Assembly: GCF_028640845.1 (NCBI RefSeq)
Contig: NC_080542.1
Span: 60,303,064-60,367,063, forward strand
Reading direction: 5' to 3'
Length of the DNA stretch: 64,000 nt
From: Ahaetulla prasina
Lineage: Eukaryota > Chordata > Lepidosauria > Squamata > Colubridae
The notes under the pieces were generated by a model, which saw nothing but the letters and a program-made list of their open reading frames with translations, had not been told where the DNA came from and did not search any database. The position numbers were made by a program, and so were the translations under genes. This document shows positions 45,925-57,652 of the stretch, piece by piece (the first letter of the stretch is position 1; each line of letters begins with the position of its first letter).

Positions 45925-46129
45925 ATGATGATGTGGATTTGGAAGCTTTAGTTAACAATATGAACTCCTCATTTGAAAGTCTGTGTTCCAGCTTCTGTAT
46001 GCATTCAGAAAGTACACCACTCCTTCAGAATGGCAGCCAGCTGTTAGCTTCAGGAACTAGTTCGCTGCATCCAGTGTCTCCACGACAGAAAATACAGAGG
46101 TCTCAACCAGTTCGCATCATGGCAGTCAG
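45925..46129 (+). CDS. GRB10: GRB10 coding exon (205 bp)
   Basis: The acceptor is TATCCTTTCAG and the donor CAG/GTATAT. It enters in phase 1 and leaves in phase 2. The product reads [19 protein letters not shown], then [12 protein letters not shown] and [18 protein letters not shown]. This is close to the mammalian GRB10 N-terminal region, with the acidic VDLEALV motif and RVQRSQPVHI-type block conserved. The segment is mostly low-complexity and flexible; in the family it precedes the proline-rich motif. The first residue, D, is split across the preceding intron. Confidence 0.96.
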
Positions 46130-47417
46130 GTATATAACCAGTGCAATAATGATCCAATTCGGAATGCAATTGTAACAGTAACATTTGGGGTCTGATTGAC
46201 AGCAAGAACTTGGCAGGATGCATTATCTCTCTGCTTGAGTGGCACTTCTGTAAATTGAAGGTAGTATCTCAGTAGTCCTATTTGGGTTCTTTAGGGTGCT
46301 AGGATTCATCATATATACACATGCTTGTTTAATACAGCAGTTCCTTGAGCCTATTGGTTACAGTATGCGTTTTCCCCTGAAAACTTGTTATTTTTAAAAA
46401 TGTTAAGTTTTTTAAAATGTGAAGCATTGACAACTTCAAAGGCACTCATTTTTGTTTTCGTATGAGTCAGTATTCTGAATGTGCTTTCTCTTAACACTGT
46501 ACTTATTTAGAATAAAGTATGACATTCTTTTACACTGACAAATAAATTTTGGAAGCTCTGGAAGGAGGAAAGAAAGAGGGCTGGAAATCTACTGAATAGC
46601 TCATGCATGCCCCTCCCTGAGTCTCTGTACTGAGAGTTGAATGTCTCAAGCAAAGGCTGGACAAGCTTATCTGCTTGAAGTGAAAGTTGAAGGCAAAGCT
46701 AGGTCTACAAGCAGTTTCCTATTTATTTGCTTGTTTAATTAATTTATAGATCACCTCAGTTGCCAGAACAACTCTAGGCTCTTCTCTTATATTACAGCTC
46801 TTTTCTCAAAATAACTATTTGCCCCAGCATTCTGTTAAGAAATGATTAAATATAATTGATAGAAAGTAAATCTCATGGAACGGAGATGGCCTTGTTTCTG
46901 AACAAATGTTAATGTTGCAACATTTCAGATGTTCAGAATTTTAAAAAATCCATTGTTTCAGATTAGAAATAGATTTGGATCTAAGTAAATTAAATTCAAG
47001 GACAAAACATAGGTAATTTAACAATAAAAGAATAGTATAATTCAAAATACCTTAGTTATGAGCAAAGTTAAAGTAATAAGTAGAATTTGAAGGGGAAAAA
47101 TAGCTATTCTGATGCTGATAAAAAACTTTTTAAAGCACAAATTTAAATAACTTTATTCTTTGAAAGGCTAAACCAGTATTTGTATATTTCTAGAAGTGCT
47201 ATTTTTTCTATATAGAAAATGCTTAGAAAAATTTAAAAAATGTATATCCATAGCTTAAATACAGTTATTGAATTAGGTGTCATTACGATACTGCTAAACA
47301 GAATTAGCAATATATTAGAAAATATGGTGGGCCTAATTAGATATTTAAAAATAAAAATTAAGATATGTGATTGTTGTTTCTAGGTCACAAATAAATTTCT
47401 TTTGCTTTGATAAACTT
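46130..47417. other. Intron stretch, unassigned
   Basis: No gene. A degraded L2/MIR-type tail may be present near 46710-46790. The rest is AT-rich. Confidence 0.4.
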
Positions 47418-48540
47418 TACCATGTTTTTTTGAATAATTTTTTATTTTATTCAGAAAGTTAAGATAAAATACAGTACAATAAAGAGAAATTTTACAAGAA
47501 CAAAAGAAAATTAGACAAAATGTTAAAAATGAAAAAATGTGTATTAAAAAGGACAAAAGACAGAAACACATATACATATATTACCTCCCTTGTTGAACAA
47601 TATTAGTCTCCCAACCCACCATTGAGAAGCAGGCCCCAAATAAATATAAACTTCTACCTTCTACCTATCTTCAACCAATTTGACCTGTCACCTATCTACT
47701 ATATATAAAAGCAAAGTTATATAAAAGATGAATCAACAGCAAAGTAAACTAAGTCCTCTGTTAACAATCTATTATTGTATTTAACTCATAGATAGTCTAC
47801 TACAGCTTCTTATCTATCGCAAATGGTCACAATCATGATCTCTAATCTCTGTCTCTATCTTTGATCTGTCCAGGATAAAATATCCTCATTTGATTGTTAT
47901 TACTAAAACTTTTCCTTAAAATTTTGGTTAAAAACTTCCTCAGAGCCATAAACCTCTGTGGTCAATCCATCTTCCCCAAAAAAATCCAATCTAAATTATT
48001 TTTGAGATAGATAGAGTAAGTCCATTCCTTGATTGCCATCAATCTTCTTAAAAATATATATATATATATATTTCATCCCTCATCAATTCTGTTAATCTGT
48101 AGACCCCATCTCCCTTTCAGTCTTGTCCAACAAACCAGCAGTTTCTAAACCCAATTTGCCAACAGCAGTTTCCAGATTCCAATCCAACCAATTTTGAGTT
48201 TGGTTTGGCTATAATTTCAAACATGTGGATATCCTCTAGGTTGATTTAAAATCATTGTTATTTTATCAAACTTTCTACCAAAATTTTCAATTTTAGCTTG
48301 TAAGTTAGAAAGTATTTATTTTGAAGGCTTTACCCTTAAATTGGTGCATAGGTTGCATTACCTGGGCATTCACAACCAGACATAAATAGTTCCTTTCAAG
48401 GACAGGGGAGTTAGATAAAGTTGCCACAGACAATATTGAAATAATGTTTCTCACAATAAAGAAGGATTGGGGGAGGGGGGGGGGAGAAAAGAAAAATTCC
48501 ATCAAAAATTTCTGCTCAGCAAAGCATCTTGGAAAATGGC
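47418..48540 (-). mobile_element. L1-like non-LTR segment, antisense
   Basis: It begins with a T-rich run, as expected for an antisense poly-A tail, and shares 47440-47650 with the segment at 16500-16760. The rest up to about 48540 has no clear frame. An (AT)n run lies at 48054-48072 and a G-run at 48469-48484. Confidence 0.4.
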
Positions 48541-48734
48541 CCTATAACATCATGGTTTTTATTTTGTTCCACTTTAACTAATGCTAACTTTCCTAATCAG
48601 AGTACCCTTTGAAAATATATGTTATATATGTTATATAATATGTTCTATATCTGTATGTTTAAATTCCTTTTAGACTTTTGTTTTAAATTTTTTATTTTGT
48701 ATTTTTTAGCTTTTTATCATTACACTGATGTACA

Positions 48735-49096
48735 GTTGACTACAACTGAACTCAAAATTTCTGTTGCTGAGGGAGACCGTTAAGTGAATTTTGCCCCGAT
48801 GTATGACCTTTTTTGCCACTGCTGTTAAATGAATCACTGCATTTGTTAAGTTAACAATGCATGTTTTGTGTATCTACTCCCGTATTGACCTTGCTTGTCA
48901 GAACGTCACAGAAGGTGATCGCATGACCCTGAAATACTGCAACAGTCATAAATAGGAGTCAGTTACCAAGCATCTAAATTTTGATCATGTGACCATGGGG
49001 ATGCTGCAGTGGTATAAATGTGAAAAATTGTAGTTTTTTCAGGACTGTTTCGAATAGTCACTAAATCAACTGTTGAAAATTGAGGACTACTTGTAT
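48735..49096. mobile_element. Squamate MITE, second copy
   Basis: It matches the copy at 17756-18125 through TTAAATGAATCACTGCA, CACAGAAGGTGATCGCATGACC and TTTTGATCATGTGACCATGG. It ends TGAAAATTGAGGACTACTTGTA, the inverted terminus. It stops 80 bp before a GRB10 exon. Confidence 0.65.
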
Positions 49097-49176
49097 TCTT
49101 AATGCTTCTTAAATTGACTGTATCCCATTCTCCTTATGCTGAACCTGGTTATAATAAAGCTTTGATTTGACTATAG

Positions 49177-49318
49177 ACGTCTGCAGGAAGAAGAACAACA
49201 GTTCAGAACATCCTCTTTGCCTGCCATTCCAAATCCTTTCCCTGAACTTTGCAGCCCCACAAATTCACCTGTGTTGGCACCAGGATCTCTACCTCAGAGT
49301 CAACCTATGAATAAGCAA
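49177..49318 (+). CDS. GRB10: GRB10 coding exon (142 bp), proline-rich motif
   Basis: The acceptor is TTTGACTATAG and the donor CAA/GTGAGT. It enters in phase 2 and leaves in phase 0. The product [20 protein letters not shown] continues [20 protein letters not shown] and ends SQPMNKQ. The [10 protein letters not shown] sequence is the conserved N-terminal proline-rich signature shared by GRB7, GRB10 and GRB14. The preceding [15 protein letters not shown] is GRB10-like. Confidence 0.97.
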
Positions 49319-50905
49319 GTGAGTGTTTGTGTTTTTGAAAGTGACTGGTTTTAACATGGATTTTTTTAAAAAAAATCTTGAGATCACTGATCAGAAGGAA
49401 GAATACACTGTAGTTGATCAAAGGGTATCTTATTTTTAGCATAAGTACCTTAGTACAAATGCATGCAATATATTTGCTATTGCTCAGGATTATGAAGTAA
49501 AGAAGTTCATTGCTTCTGAATTTGTTTTTATATGCATAATGAACTACCAAAATCAGAGTGAGAACCAGAACTGGACTTTTCAGTCCAGTGCTTTCAATTT
49601 TAATGGGCAGTAGCACTCAAATGCCTAATGAAGAACTATCTTTACAAAAACTTGATTACTTTATGGAAATTACTCTTGTAAGTAAGCAGTATTAAAACAG
49701 AGTCATGCAAGCTTTTGCCTCCCCCAAATCCCTGTCTCCTGTTGGATTAGCACCAATGGAATGAGTGGGCAGAGATTTTGTTAAACATGTTTTTCTCTGC
49801 TGCTGTGAGCATTGAAGAGCTATATATTTAGGCTAGCCCTTGAAAGTATCTTGCTTTTAGCATATGACAGTGGGATAGTTGCAACCCAATTCCTTCTAAG
49901 AATTCTCCTTCATCTATTGATAGAAAAAATGCTTTGGTAGCTTTAAAAACCCTTGGAATGTTTCATATCATCCTGATTTTCTACTAGATTGGATTACTTC
50001 TTTCTAAAACATAGCACACCTGTAGACAATTATCGTAAAGTTCTTAAAATTCCCAAGATTGAGAAAGACTCCCTATTCTGACAAATAGATCTTTGCAATC
50101 TCCCACTTCACCATGGGCCATTTATAGTCAGCTGGCCTTCTGCTGGTGTTTTTCCTCTGCCACTGGTCACTCACCACTGGTTGCCCACCCTCATCCTGGG
50201 CAATATTTAGAGAGACACTTGTCCCTGGCCAATAGGCTGCACAGGACAAATAGCCATATATCTGGGCACCAGGCTGCACCCTGTGGCAACTGTCATTGCC
50301 ACCTATTGAGTTCCTATTTGGTTCCGCTCTGCAGCCACATCTGAGATGCTCCAGCATTGCAACGTGGGCCTAGGTGCAGACTGGGTCCAGGCAAGGCACA
50401 ACAGGTGACAGTGGCTGCTGCCTCCTGAAAAAAACGGGCCACCTCGAGTTCCACCAACCCAGCACAGATAATTTTAAGGGGACAGGGCAGCTGGCATCGC
50501 AGCCAACTTCCAGTCTGGCCAGCTTCAAACTTCAAGATTTTGACCTCGCTTACTGAGCTAGAGCTCAATGTCAAACTGATGGGGTTGGTGGCCCTGTGCC
50601 AATGCTTCTGGGCTTGATGTTTTTCTGATCTTTTGTTTATGAAATAGACATCGCACATCTTTTTCTAAGATCTCCAGAGATGTGGGGCCCCAAAGGGATG
50701 GAGTTAGATGTAGGTGATTTAGCTATCATTGGTCTATTTGAAATGGGGAGGGTAGTGATAGTTGACAGTGATCTCCTCTCAAACTTACAGCAGAACACAT
50801 TCATCTGCCAGTTGCTGATTCTCTTCAATAAGGGAAAGAGGTCCTATAGCCAATGTTATCCTTCAGGCTTTTCCATTCATTTACTGGCCTCCCAGTTGTC
50901 TAAAG
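49319..50905. other. Intron stretch; 50080-50880 unidentified
   Basis: 49319-50080 is ordinary AT-rich intron. 50080-50880 is GC-richer and looks like foreign sequence, but I recognise no motif in either strand. Confidence 0.35.
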
Positions 50906-51696
50906 CAGAGGTCACCAACCTTTCGGACCTCATGGACCACTAAATTCATAATTTTAAATCCTGCAGACCACTAATATGATCTGCCTAATGACCAGCTGGG
51001 TGGGCGTGGCTAGGTGGTCATGTGACTGGGTGGGCATGGCTAACTCAATGTCACTCAAGTCAAGGGGTGCCTTGCTGGCCTCTACTCGCTCCTCCCCTCC
51101 CAGGTCCTCCTTGCCTGCCCACCCAAGCTCCTTAGTGCCCCAACAGGAAGCAATTGTTGAAGCTAAGCTGCCACCATGAGAAAGAGTTGGCAAAGCAGCT
51201 GCTCAGTTCAAACTGGATCTGACCAAGAAGGAGGCTCAGCTCAGCAGAAGTACCTCACTGAGGATTAAGAGCATAGGCTTTTCAAGCAGAGGGAAGACCT
51301 GTGAGAGTGCAAGGGCAGGTACCGGTGCCTGGAGGCTCAGAGGGCTGAGATGGTCAGCCAGTTCCAGGTCATGATGCAGTCCCACTGGAACGAGGCCCTC
51401 CGGCTCTTTGCTACCAGCGGCGCTTCCCTCCACTCTTCGCCCAAGTCCCGCACCAGGAGGCTGAAGCAGATTGCAAGTTGGAATTTCTGTCCCCCTCCAA
51501 CCCGCACAAAAAGACCCTGAAGGGGGAGACACTCTGCAGCAACACAAACATTCATTGCACGTATCCAGCCCAGGCGCTGTAGTTTGACAACCCCTCATTT
51601 AGTGCAATATAAAAAATGCAAATAATTTTTCTGCGGACCACCAAAATTTTCTCGTGGACCACCAGTGGTCCATGGACCACCAGTTGGTGACCGCTT
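50906..51696. mobile_element. hAT non-autonomous element, 791 bp, with captured coding-like sequence
   Basis: The ends are CAGAGGTCACCAACCTTTCGG and CCACCAGTTGGTGACCGCTT. The flanks are gtctaaag (50898-50905) and gtctaaat (51697-51704). The terminal parts are repeats of GGACCACTA and its inverse. The middle (51100-51590) reads, in shifting frames, like a coiled-coil protein (for example QRAEMVSQFQVMMQSHWNEA near 51335-51400), not a transposase. Confidence 0.85.
51150..51590 (+). pseudogene. Coding-like insert in the hAT element (captured gene fragment?)
   Basis: One frame gives CKGRYRCLEAQRAEMVSQFQ and VMMQSHWNEALRLFATSGA. Neighbouring frames give PHQEAEADCKLEFLSPSNPH and KKTLKGETLCSNTN. The charged heptad-like composition suggests a coiled-coil host protein, perhaps centrosomal, but I cannot name it. 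Frameshifts and stops break it. Confidence 0.45.
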
Positions 51697-51744
51697 GTCT
51701 AAATGACTATACCTAAAGAACATTTATTAATAGCTCCACTTCAG

Positions 51745-52370
51745 TTTTGAGAGAAGTGCTGAGTGGAATATCACATTATGCACTGGTTCTAGTGCTGTTC
51801 AACAATGATTCAGAAATTGAATGAAGTAATTGAAGAGTTGCTTTTAAGATATGTAGATGACACAAAACTAGAATGAGTTGCTTTAGTTGAAAGAGAATTT
51901 TTAAAAAACAAGCAAAAAGAAAACTCTAAATAGGCTCATGTCTCTTTTGGGAATCATAGTTCAAAACAGTTTGCTAAATTGGCACAAATTTAAGGAAATA
52001 CCAAGAAGAAGGAACTGAAACCAAACCATATGAAAAACGGTTACAAGATATGGATATGTTTAGCCACAGCAACACAGTTGAAGAGAGTTATTTTAAGAGT
52101 TTTCAAATATCTAAATATTTGTCATACAGACAGACTTCTTACTGCCCATCATCAGAATTTAAAAGTTAAAATTACAAGAAAGGAAGGGAAGGCTAGCTGT
52201 CACAAGAACATCCTACCTGTATGAGCTGTCAGACAGACAAGTGACCACATGAACTTGTGAGTTCTCCTTTACTTCAGATCTTCAAATATAGGCTAGGTAG
52301 TCGTCTGTTTGATGACTTCTGTATTAAGTAGGGATTGCACTAGATTATCCATTTTCTTCCAATATTATGA
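51745..52370 (+). mobile_element. Ancient CR1-like LINE remnant, sense
   Basis: Scattered matches to CR1 ORF2 can be seen in order: an RYVDDTKLE-like piece near 51857, ETKPYEKRLQDMDMFSH near 52017-52070 and FKYR-R near 52290. It is much more decayed than the CR1/L3 copies. Confidence 0.55.
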
Positions 52371-54515
52371 TTATATGAAAACTAATACATACACACTGAA
52401 ATGCAGAAATATTTAATTTCATTGTTAAATTCCTGTATGTAAAATTGTAAGATTATAGTTTGAACATAAGGATTTTTGTAATTTTAAAAAGGATTTAATG
52501 TTTGGTTCAAATACTATTTACTTATAATGTGATATAGTATGAATATTCTCTCTCTCTTTCTCTCTTAACAATAAATGTAGATAAAAATAGTATTTCTTTA
52601 AAAAACACAACTCTAAGACATAAAATTAATTAATTTTAGAGACTGATCTACTGATATAGCTGAATATTAAAAATAGCCACATTAATTGGACATTTCTTAA
52701 TCAGCTTTCAAGATTACCAACTAGGTTAGTACTGTATTTGGAGTACGGTGTTTTGTATTTGGAGTTGTCAATTATATGTATATAGCCTTAACCAGGTTTT
52801 CTATAAAAGCTTTTGATAGAACCCTTGCTTTCTATTGAAAAGAAAAAGTAATTTTAGATCACACTTTCTTAATGTAGACAGTATTTGTGTTAGCTTAATA
52901 GGAAATTTAGTCCCTTGTAGTGTCACGTCATGAACAATATTACAATAGAATGAAATATAGATGTAAGATAGAAAAACAGATACCAAAAAAGCCCACAAAT
53001 CAACAGGAAAAAAGCCAAGTGAAATTAAATATAAATGGGAGGGAGAAAATTTTGTATTTTCAGTAGTAAAATTTAAGGTATGCTATCCCTGTATTTTCAA
53101 ATAACAACATTATTTTCTGCTTAATTCAGGTAAAAAAATTGAAAGAAAAAAATGAATTGATATAACTTCAGTGACCAAGTAATTTGTTGTTTCAAGAATA
53201 ATTTCAAGATGCAAATAATTATAGAATGACAGGCACGACTAGAATTTGCCAGTGGAACCAAAACAAGCAAACGGAGTTCATCTGAGATTTCAGTATAATT
53301 GAATTTAGGAAAGCAATGCACAGAAACAAAGTTTATCTTTGCCTTCATTTAAAGACAAATGTGACTAAAATATTACAAATAAAATATGGAAATTTTTACT
53401 CCCTGATCAGCTTAACTATACAGAAACATTTTATAATTCTGTCACCTTTATTTTTTACTACACTTTGAAACTAATCTGATGTGAAAATGATCTTCATTCT
53501 ATTTAATCACATCTTTGTTATATATGTGCCACGTTAGCTTTCCTTATCTTCCATTTACAGTGAATGACTGAGGGCTTTTGATAGGATTGCTTTAATGTGA
53601 ATCCTCTAATCTTTAAGTGGATAAAAAATATATATACCTGAGCATAATCTGTATAGCTCTGATGCTCCAATTCCAATCTGCCTTAGTAAGAAGAGTTGTG
53701 AGTGGTCCTGTCCTTATAGCGTTATTGTGGACAATTTAAGGGTAATGATTGGTAGTTTCTCCTGGATTTTTCTTCTTCTGTCCAGCACACTTACTGATGG
53801 GAAAAGTACCACCAATCACTCTCCTTAATGTAGGATGGGGTAGACTTGGGTGAGTTTGAGCAGGTGTCTGGAATAGAGACTTCAATCACCTTTCAAGTTG
53901 TCTTGAGTCCAGAATGCCTCAGTAGAAGTCTTGCACTGGTAATCTGTCATTTGAACTGTTTCCAAACAGGGGTTAAGGCTGACCTGAAGACTGACCTCTG
54001 CCCCCAAATAACCCAGATATCAAATTGGAAGCAGGGAGGAGCAGAATGGGGTGAAGCAAGAGGCAGCTCATATGATGTATTGAGAGAGGTCCTTGCTTCA
54101 TCCTGGTCCAGTGGTCTGTCCTCTATTCCACTGATCCTTCTGCTGGATTTGAGATTCTAGAAGATTTATTGGCCTTCCTGTCACTAGGACCAGGAGATGC
54201 AATTGAAAGAGCCCTTGTCAATTTTATCATCTTCTAAATGTTTCAGTAAACACTCCATCATGATATAATTTGCAGCCTGCAGAACTATCTTGTGGATTAT
54301 GCAAAAATGCATTGCCTATTTCCTAAAGAAATAAAATATTAGAAAGCATGGCCATAACTTGTTAGCAGGAACCTTACAAAACTACCATTGGTGCATTCAC
54401 ACAGGACAGAATCCTGTGTGATTAATACATTCCCAGTTTAAATTGATCTTTAAAAAAAAAAAGACCTACCAATGCAGAGATTGGTAAAAGTGAGATTGTA
54501 GTCACTAATAAACTA
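52371..54515. other. Intron stretch, unassigned
   Basis: No gene or clear mobile element. 53640-54230 is richer in G and C and may be an old repeat. Confidence 0.4.
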
Positions 54516-54630
54516 ATAAGAGGCCTAGTGGTGCAATGGTTAGAATGCAGTAGTGAAGGCTAATTCTGCCCATAGTTTAGAGTTTGATTCTGACAGGTTC
54601 AAGGTTGATTCAGTCTTCTATCCTTCTAAG

Positions 54631-55323
54631 CAGTGGTGAAATCTGAACTGGTTTACTACCGGTTTGCTGGCTGCACTTGCATGCTCTGCGTGCACAGTGC
54701 ACACAGTGCACACACATTGCAAGCCAAAAGGAGGCATGGGGTAAGTAGAACAGTGCGTGGGGAGGGGATCAGCTGTGGTGCATGATCTTTTTTTTTTTTA
54801 CTTTTAAAAGCATTTTTTAGCAACCTATTCGGCCGAATAGGTTGTAAAAATGCTTTTAAAAGGAAAAAAAGGCTCTGATGATTGTGCGGCTCAATTGTGA
54901 TCATCAGAGCCTTTTTTTATCTTTTAAAAGCATTTTATTTACAAACTATTCAGCCAGATAGGTTGTAAAAAATGCTTTTAAAGGTTAAAAAAAGGCTCTG
55001 ATGATCAGGCAGCTCAGCTGGGCTCATCAGAGCCTTTTTAAAAACCTTTTAAAAGCATTTTTTACAACCTATTTCGCCAAATAGGTTGTAAAAATGCTTT
55101 TAAAGGTAAAAAAAAGGCTTTGATGATCGTGTGGCTGTGATCGTCAGAGCCTTTTTTTAATCTTTTAAAAGCATTTTTTAAAAACCAGCAAGCGGGCAAG
55201 CGGGTGGGCATGGGTGTGGGGAGGGGCATGGCCAGGGCTTTTTGCTACTGGTTCTCCGAACCACCCACCGCCATCGCTACCAGATCGGCTGATCCGGTCC
55301 GAACCGGGAGTATTTCCCCCCTG
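54631..55323. mobile_element. hAT element, 693 bp, filled with alternating palindromes
   Basis: The ends are CAGTGGTGAAATC and GTATTTCCCCCCTG. The flanks are cttctaag (54623-54630) and cttctgag (55324-55331). The interior at 54785-55190 is an array of hairpins (separate entry). No transposase. Confidence 0.88.
54785..55190. repeat. Array of two alternating palindromes, about 120-bp period
   Basis: Palindrome 1 centres on CAACCTATTCGGCCGAATAG with flanking GCATTTTT...AAAAATGC (54800-54862, and again near 54920-54984 and 55045-55105). Palindrome 2 is AAAGGCTCTGATGAT...ATCATCAGAGCCTTT (54864-54918, 54985-55040, 55110-55160). The whole array is almost its own reverse complement. Confidence 0.92.
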
Positions 55324-55437
55324 CTTCTGAGGTGAGGTAGATAAAATGAGGACCCAGATTGTTGGGGCAATATGTTGAGATTGTAAATCACCCATTGTAA
55401 AGCACTGTAACATGGTATATAAATTTAAATGTTATTG

Positions 55438-57185
55438 CTAATCATGATTGTAATTTATGTGTAGCTTGATAAGTATCTGGTTTTCAATGTTTCCTTGTAC
55501 AGCTAAGAAACAGAGATTATCCCAAGGTCCCCCAGCCTTTGTGCTGAAGGGTGAGGGGGAATAGAACTTGTGTCTTACCACCTCAGAACCATATTGCAGC
55601 GGCCCTCAATGTGTGTGTTTGTGAGATTGTATCTGTGCTGTCTGAGTCACCAAAGAAAACCATAAGATGTTTTCAAGGAACAATAGATGGTAATGTCATA
55701 GAAATATCTAGTAGAAGGGAAAATAGAAATATTGTAGACAAAGAAAGGTAAAAAAAATATATAACTGAATTGTATAATCACTTCATTTTTGCTATATTTA
55801 TATTAGGGATAGAAACATACTTATTTACTCATGTGTGCATAATTCTGATATATTCTTAAACAAAATTTAATTATGTGGAAGAATTTTATAATATTTCCAG
55901 AGATTGCTTGCTTTGTCAGCAATGATTTATAGACTAGGGTCAGGGAGCTTCTAACCAGACAAGACAGATAAACTATACTTACGTCTTTATAGCAAATAAA
56001 GGTGGATGCAGTGTTAGCTTTTGTCTAATGCTATAAGTAGTTCATAATTGCTGTTGCCAAAAGGATGAAGACAACTATCTCATATTTGTTTAATGTTAAT
56101 TTCTGGTTGGGATTAATTTAGTCACAAATTCCTTGGCTCCCTGTAGTGAAAGTATGCTCTGGTGAGCTGTGGGTTTTCTGCTTCCATCCTATATACCTAG
56201 GGAGGAAGAGGGTTTTAAAGGTTATCATTTGGAAAAAACTGCAGTTACTTGTAAAACAGATTGTAACTTGTTTAAATGGATCTGGCATTATTAATCTGTA
56301 TGTTGCAAGAAAATCCAGGATTTTTTGAAATAAAATCAGGATGTTTGCCATTTCTTTCTTCACAATTCCTCTTTCTCTCCAATGAACTTAAGCTTTTTCA
56401 TAATGAGAATTATTAATGTCTGTTCACTTGTAAGTTCCTAACATGTAATACCTGCATTATATAAATAACAATGATATACAGTTATCTATCTTATATTAGA
56501 GATGAAGAATCTTTTTTAAGCCTCTGGAACCTATATATTTGTTTTTATCCTGCTTTTATTATTTTTACAAATAACTCAAAGCGGTGAACATATCCAACAC
56601 ACCTTTCTCCTATTTTTCTCATAACAGCTATCCTGAAAGACAGTGACTGGCTTTCAGGGTTAAGGAGAGATTTGAACTCATGGTTCCCTGCTTTGTATCT
56701 TGGTGCCTTAACCACTACACTGAACTGCCATAAAAGTTGGGGGCAAATGCCAAAGAAGTCAAGGATACCCTCGCCCCTCCAGTTTTTTTCTTTTATGCAT
56801 TTGTTTCTGCCAGATATTCATATATAATCCCGTAATGCACAACTCAGTCATTCTTCCTCACATATGCTTTGTGTCTGAACCCTCATTCCTGTATAATAAT
56901 TGTAACTTGTAAGGAAAGAGGCTTTGACATTGCTGAATGGGATGAGATGTTAATCTGGAAAATGGCAATGAAGGTTAACCTCCATTCCTCACTCTCTCTG
57001 CCTTGTTATGATATAGTTTAGGATTCTGAACTGATGGTCTCTTCTTTGATGTTGGTAAGCCTGAATGTGAGCCTACATCCTGTGCAACAAATGAAACGCA
57101 ACCTGCAGTCCAGTTAAGGAAATTTCTTGTGCTACTTACTGTGCATTTATATTAGCTGCTACAGTTCTCATAAAGATCGTAGGGT
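55438..57185. other. Intron stretch with an L2/MIR-type repeat
   Basis: 56527-56735 has CGGTGAACATATCCAACACACC, AGATTTGAACTCATGGTTCCC and TGCCTTAACCACTACACTG, typical of a conserved amniote L2/MIR-like tail. A shorter related piece is at 55500-55590. Nothing else is recognised. Confidence 0.5.
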
Positions 57186-57460
57186 TCCAACAATGTTTTA
57201 TTTATTTATTTATTTTATTTGTTACACAGTATATATAAGCATAAGCATGTAGTAACTATACAATATATAAGCATATATATGAGTATGTAATAACTATATT
57301 AATTGGATATAACAAAAGAAAACAATAGGACAGGAATGGTAGGCACGCTTGTGCTCTTATGCACGCCCCTTACAGACCTCTTAGAAATGGGGTTTTTATT
57401 CTGAAGCAGTTGCAGCTAAAGTCCTCTACAAAAGTTCACATTATTTCCTTGAGATTTGGT
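57186..57460 (-). mobile_element. LINE 3' end, antisense, with TTTA repeat
   Basis: TTTATTTATTTATTTA followed by ATATATAAGCATAAGCATG and GGAATGGTAGGCACGCTTGTG is an antisense LINE tail that I recognise as common in snakes, but I cannot name the clade. Confidence 0.5.
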
Positions 57461-57564
57461 GAATGAATGAGTTTATCATGAGTTCCTGAGTTAAAACTTT
57501 TCTCAGCTGTGACCTCAATAGATAGCCATTGTCTATCATTCTCAGCCTAGTAATTGTGATAGAG

Positions 57565-57644
57565 CGCTGGTGTCAAACTCAATTGTATCACGTGACATCA
57601 TGTGATGTGTCATGACATTTTTTGCCACCAGTTTGACAACCCTG
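57565..57644. mobile_element. Tiny hAT MITE, 80 bp
   Basis: The ends are CGCTGGTGTCAAACTCA and CCAGTTTGACAACCCTG. The flanks are tgatagag (57557-57564) and tgatagat (57645-57652). In the middle is a repeated CACGTGACATCATGTGATG palindrome. Confidence 0.75.
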
Positions 57645-57652
57645 TGATAGAT

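Larger units (their letters stand above)
54520..55437 (+). mobile_element. tRNA-derived SINE with L2-type tail, split by a hAT element
   Basis: The left part has AGGCCTAGTGGTGCAATGGTTAGAATGCAG and TTCAAGGTTGATTCAGTCTTC. The right part (55324-55437) has GGTAGATAAAATGAGGACCCAG and TAAAGCACTGTAACATGGTATATAAATTTAAATG. Joined, they form a common squamate SINE. The hAT element sits between. Confidence 0.75.
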
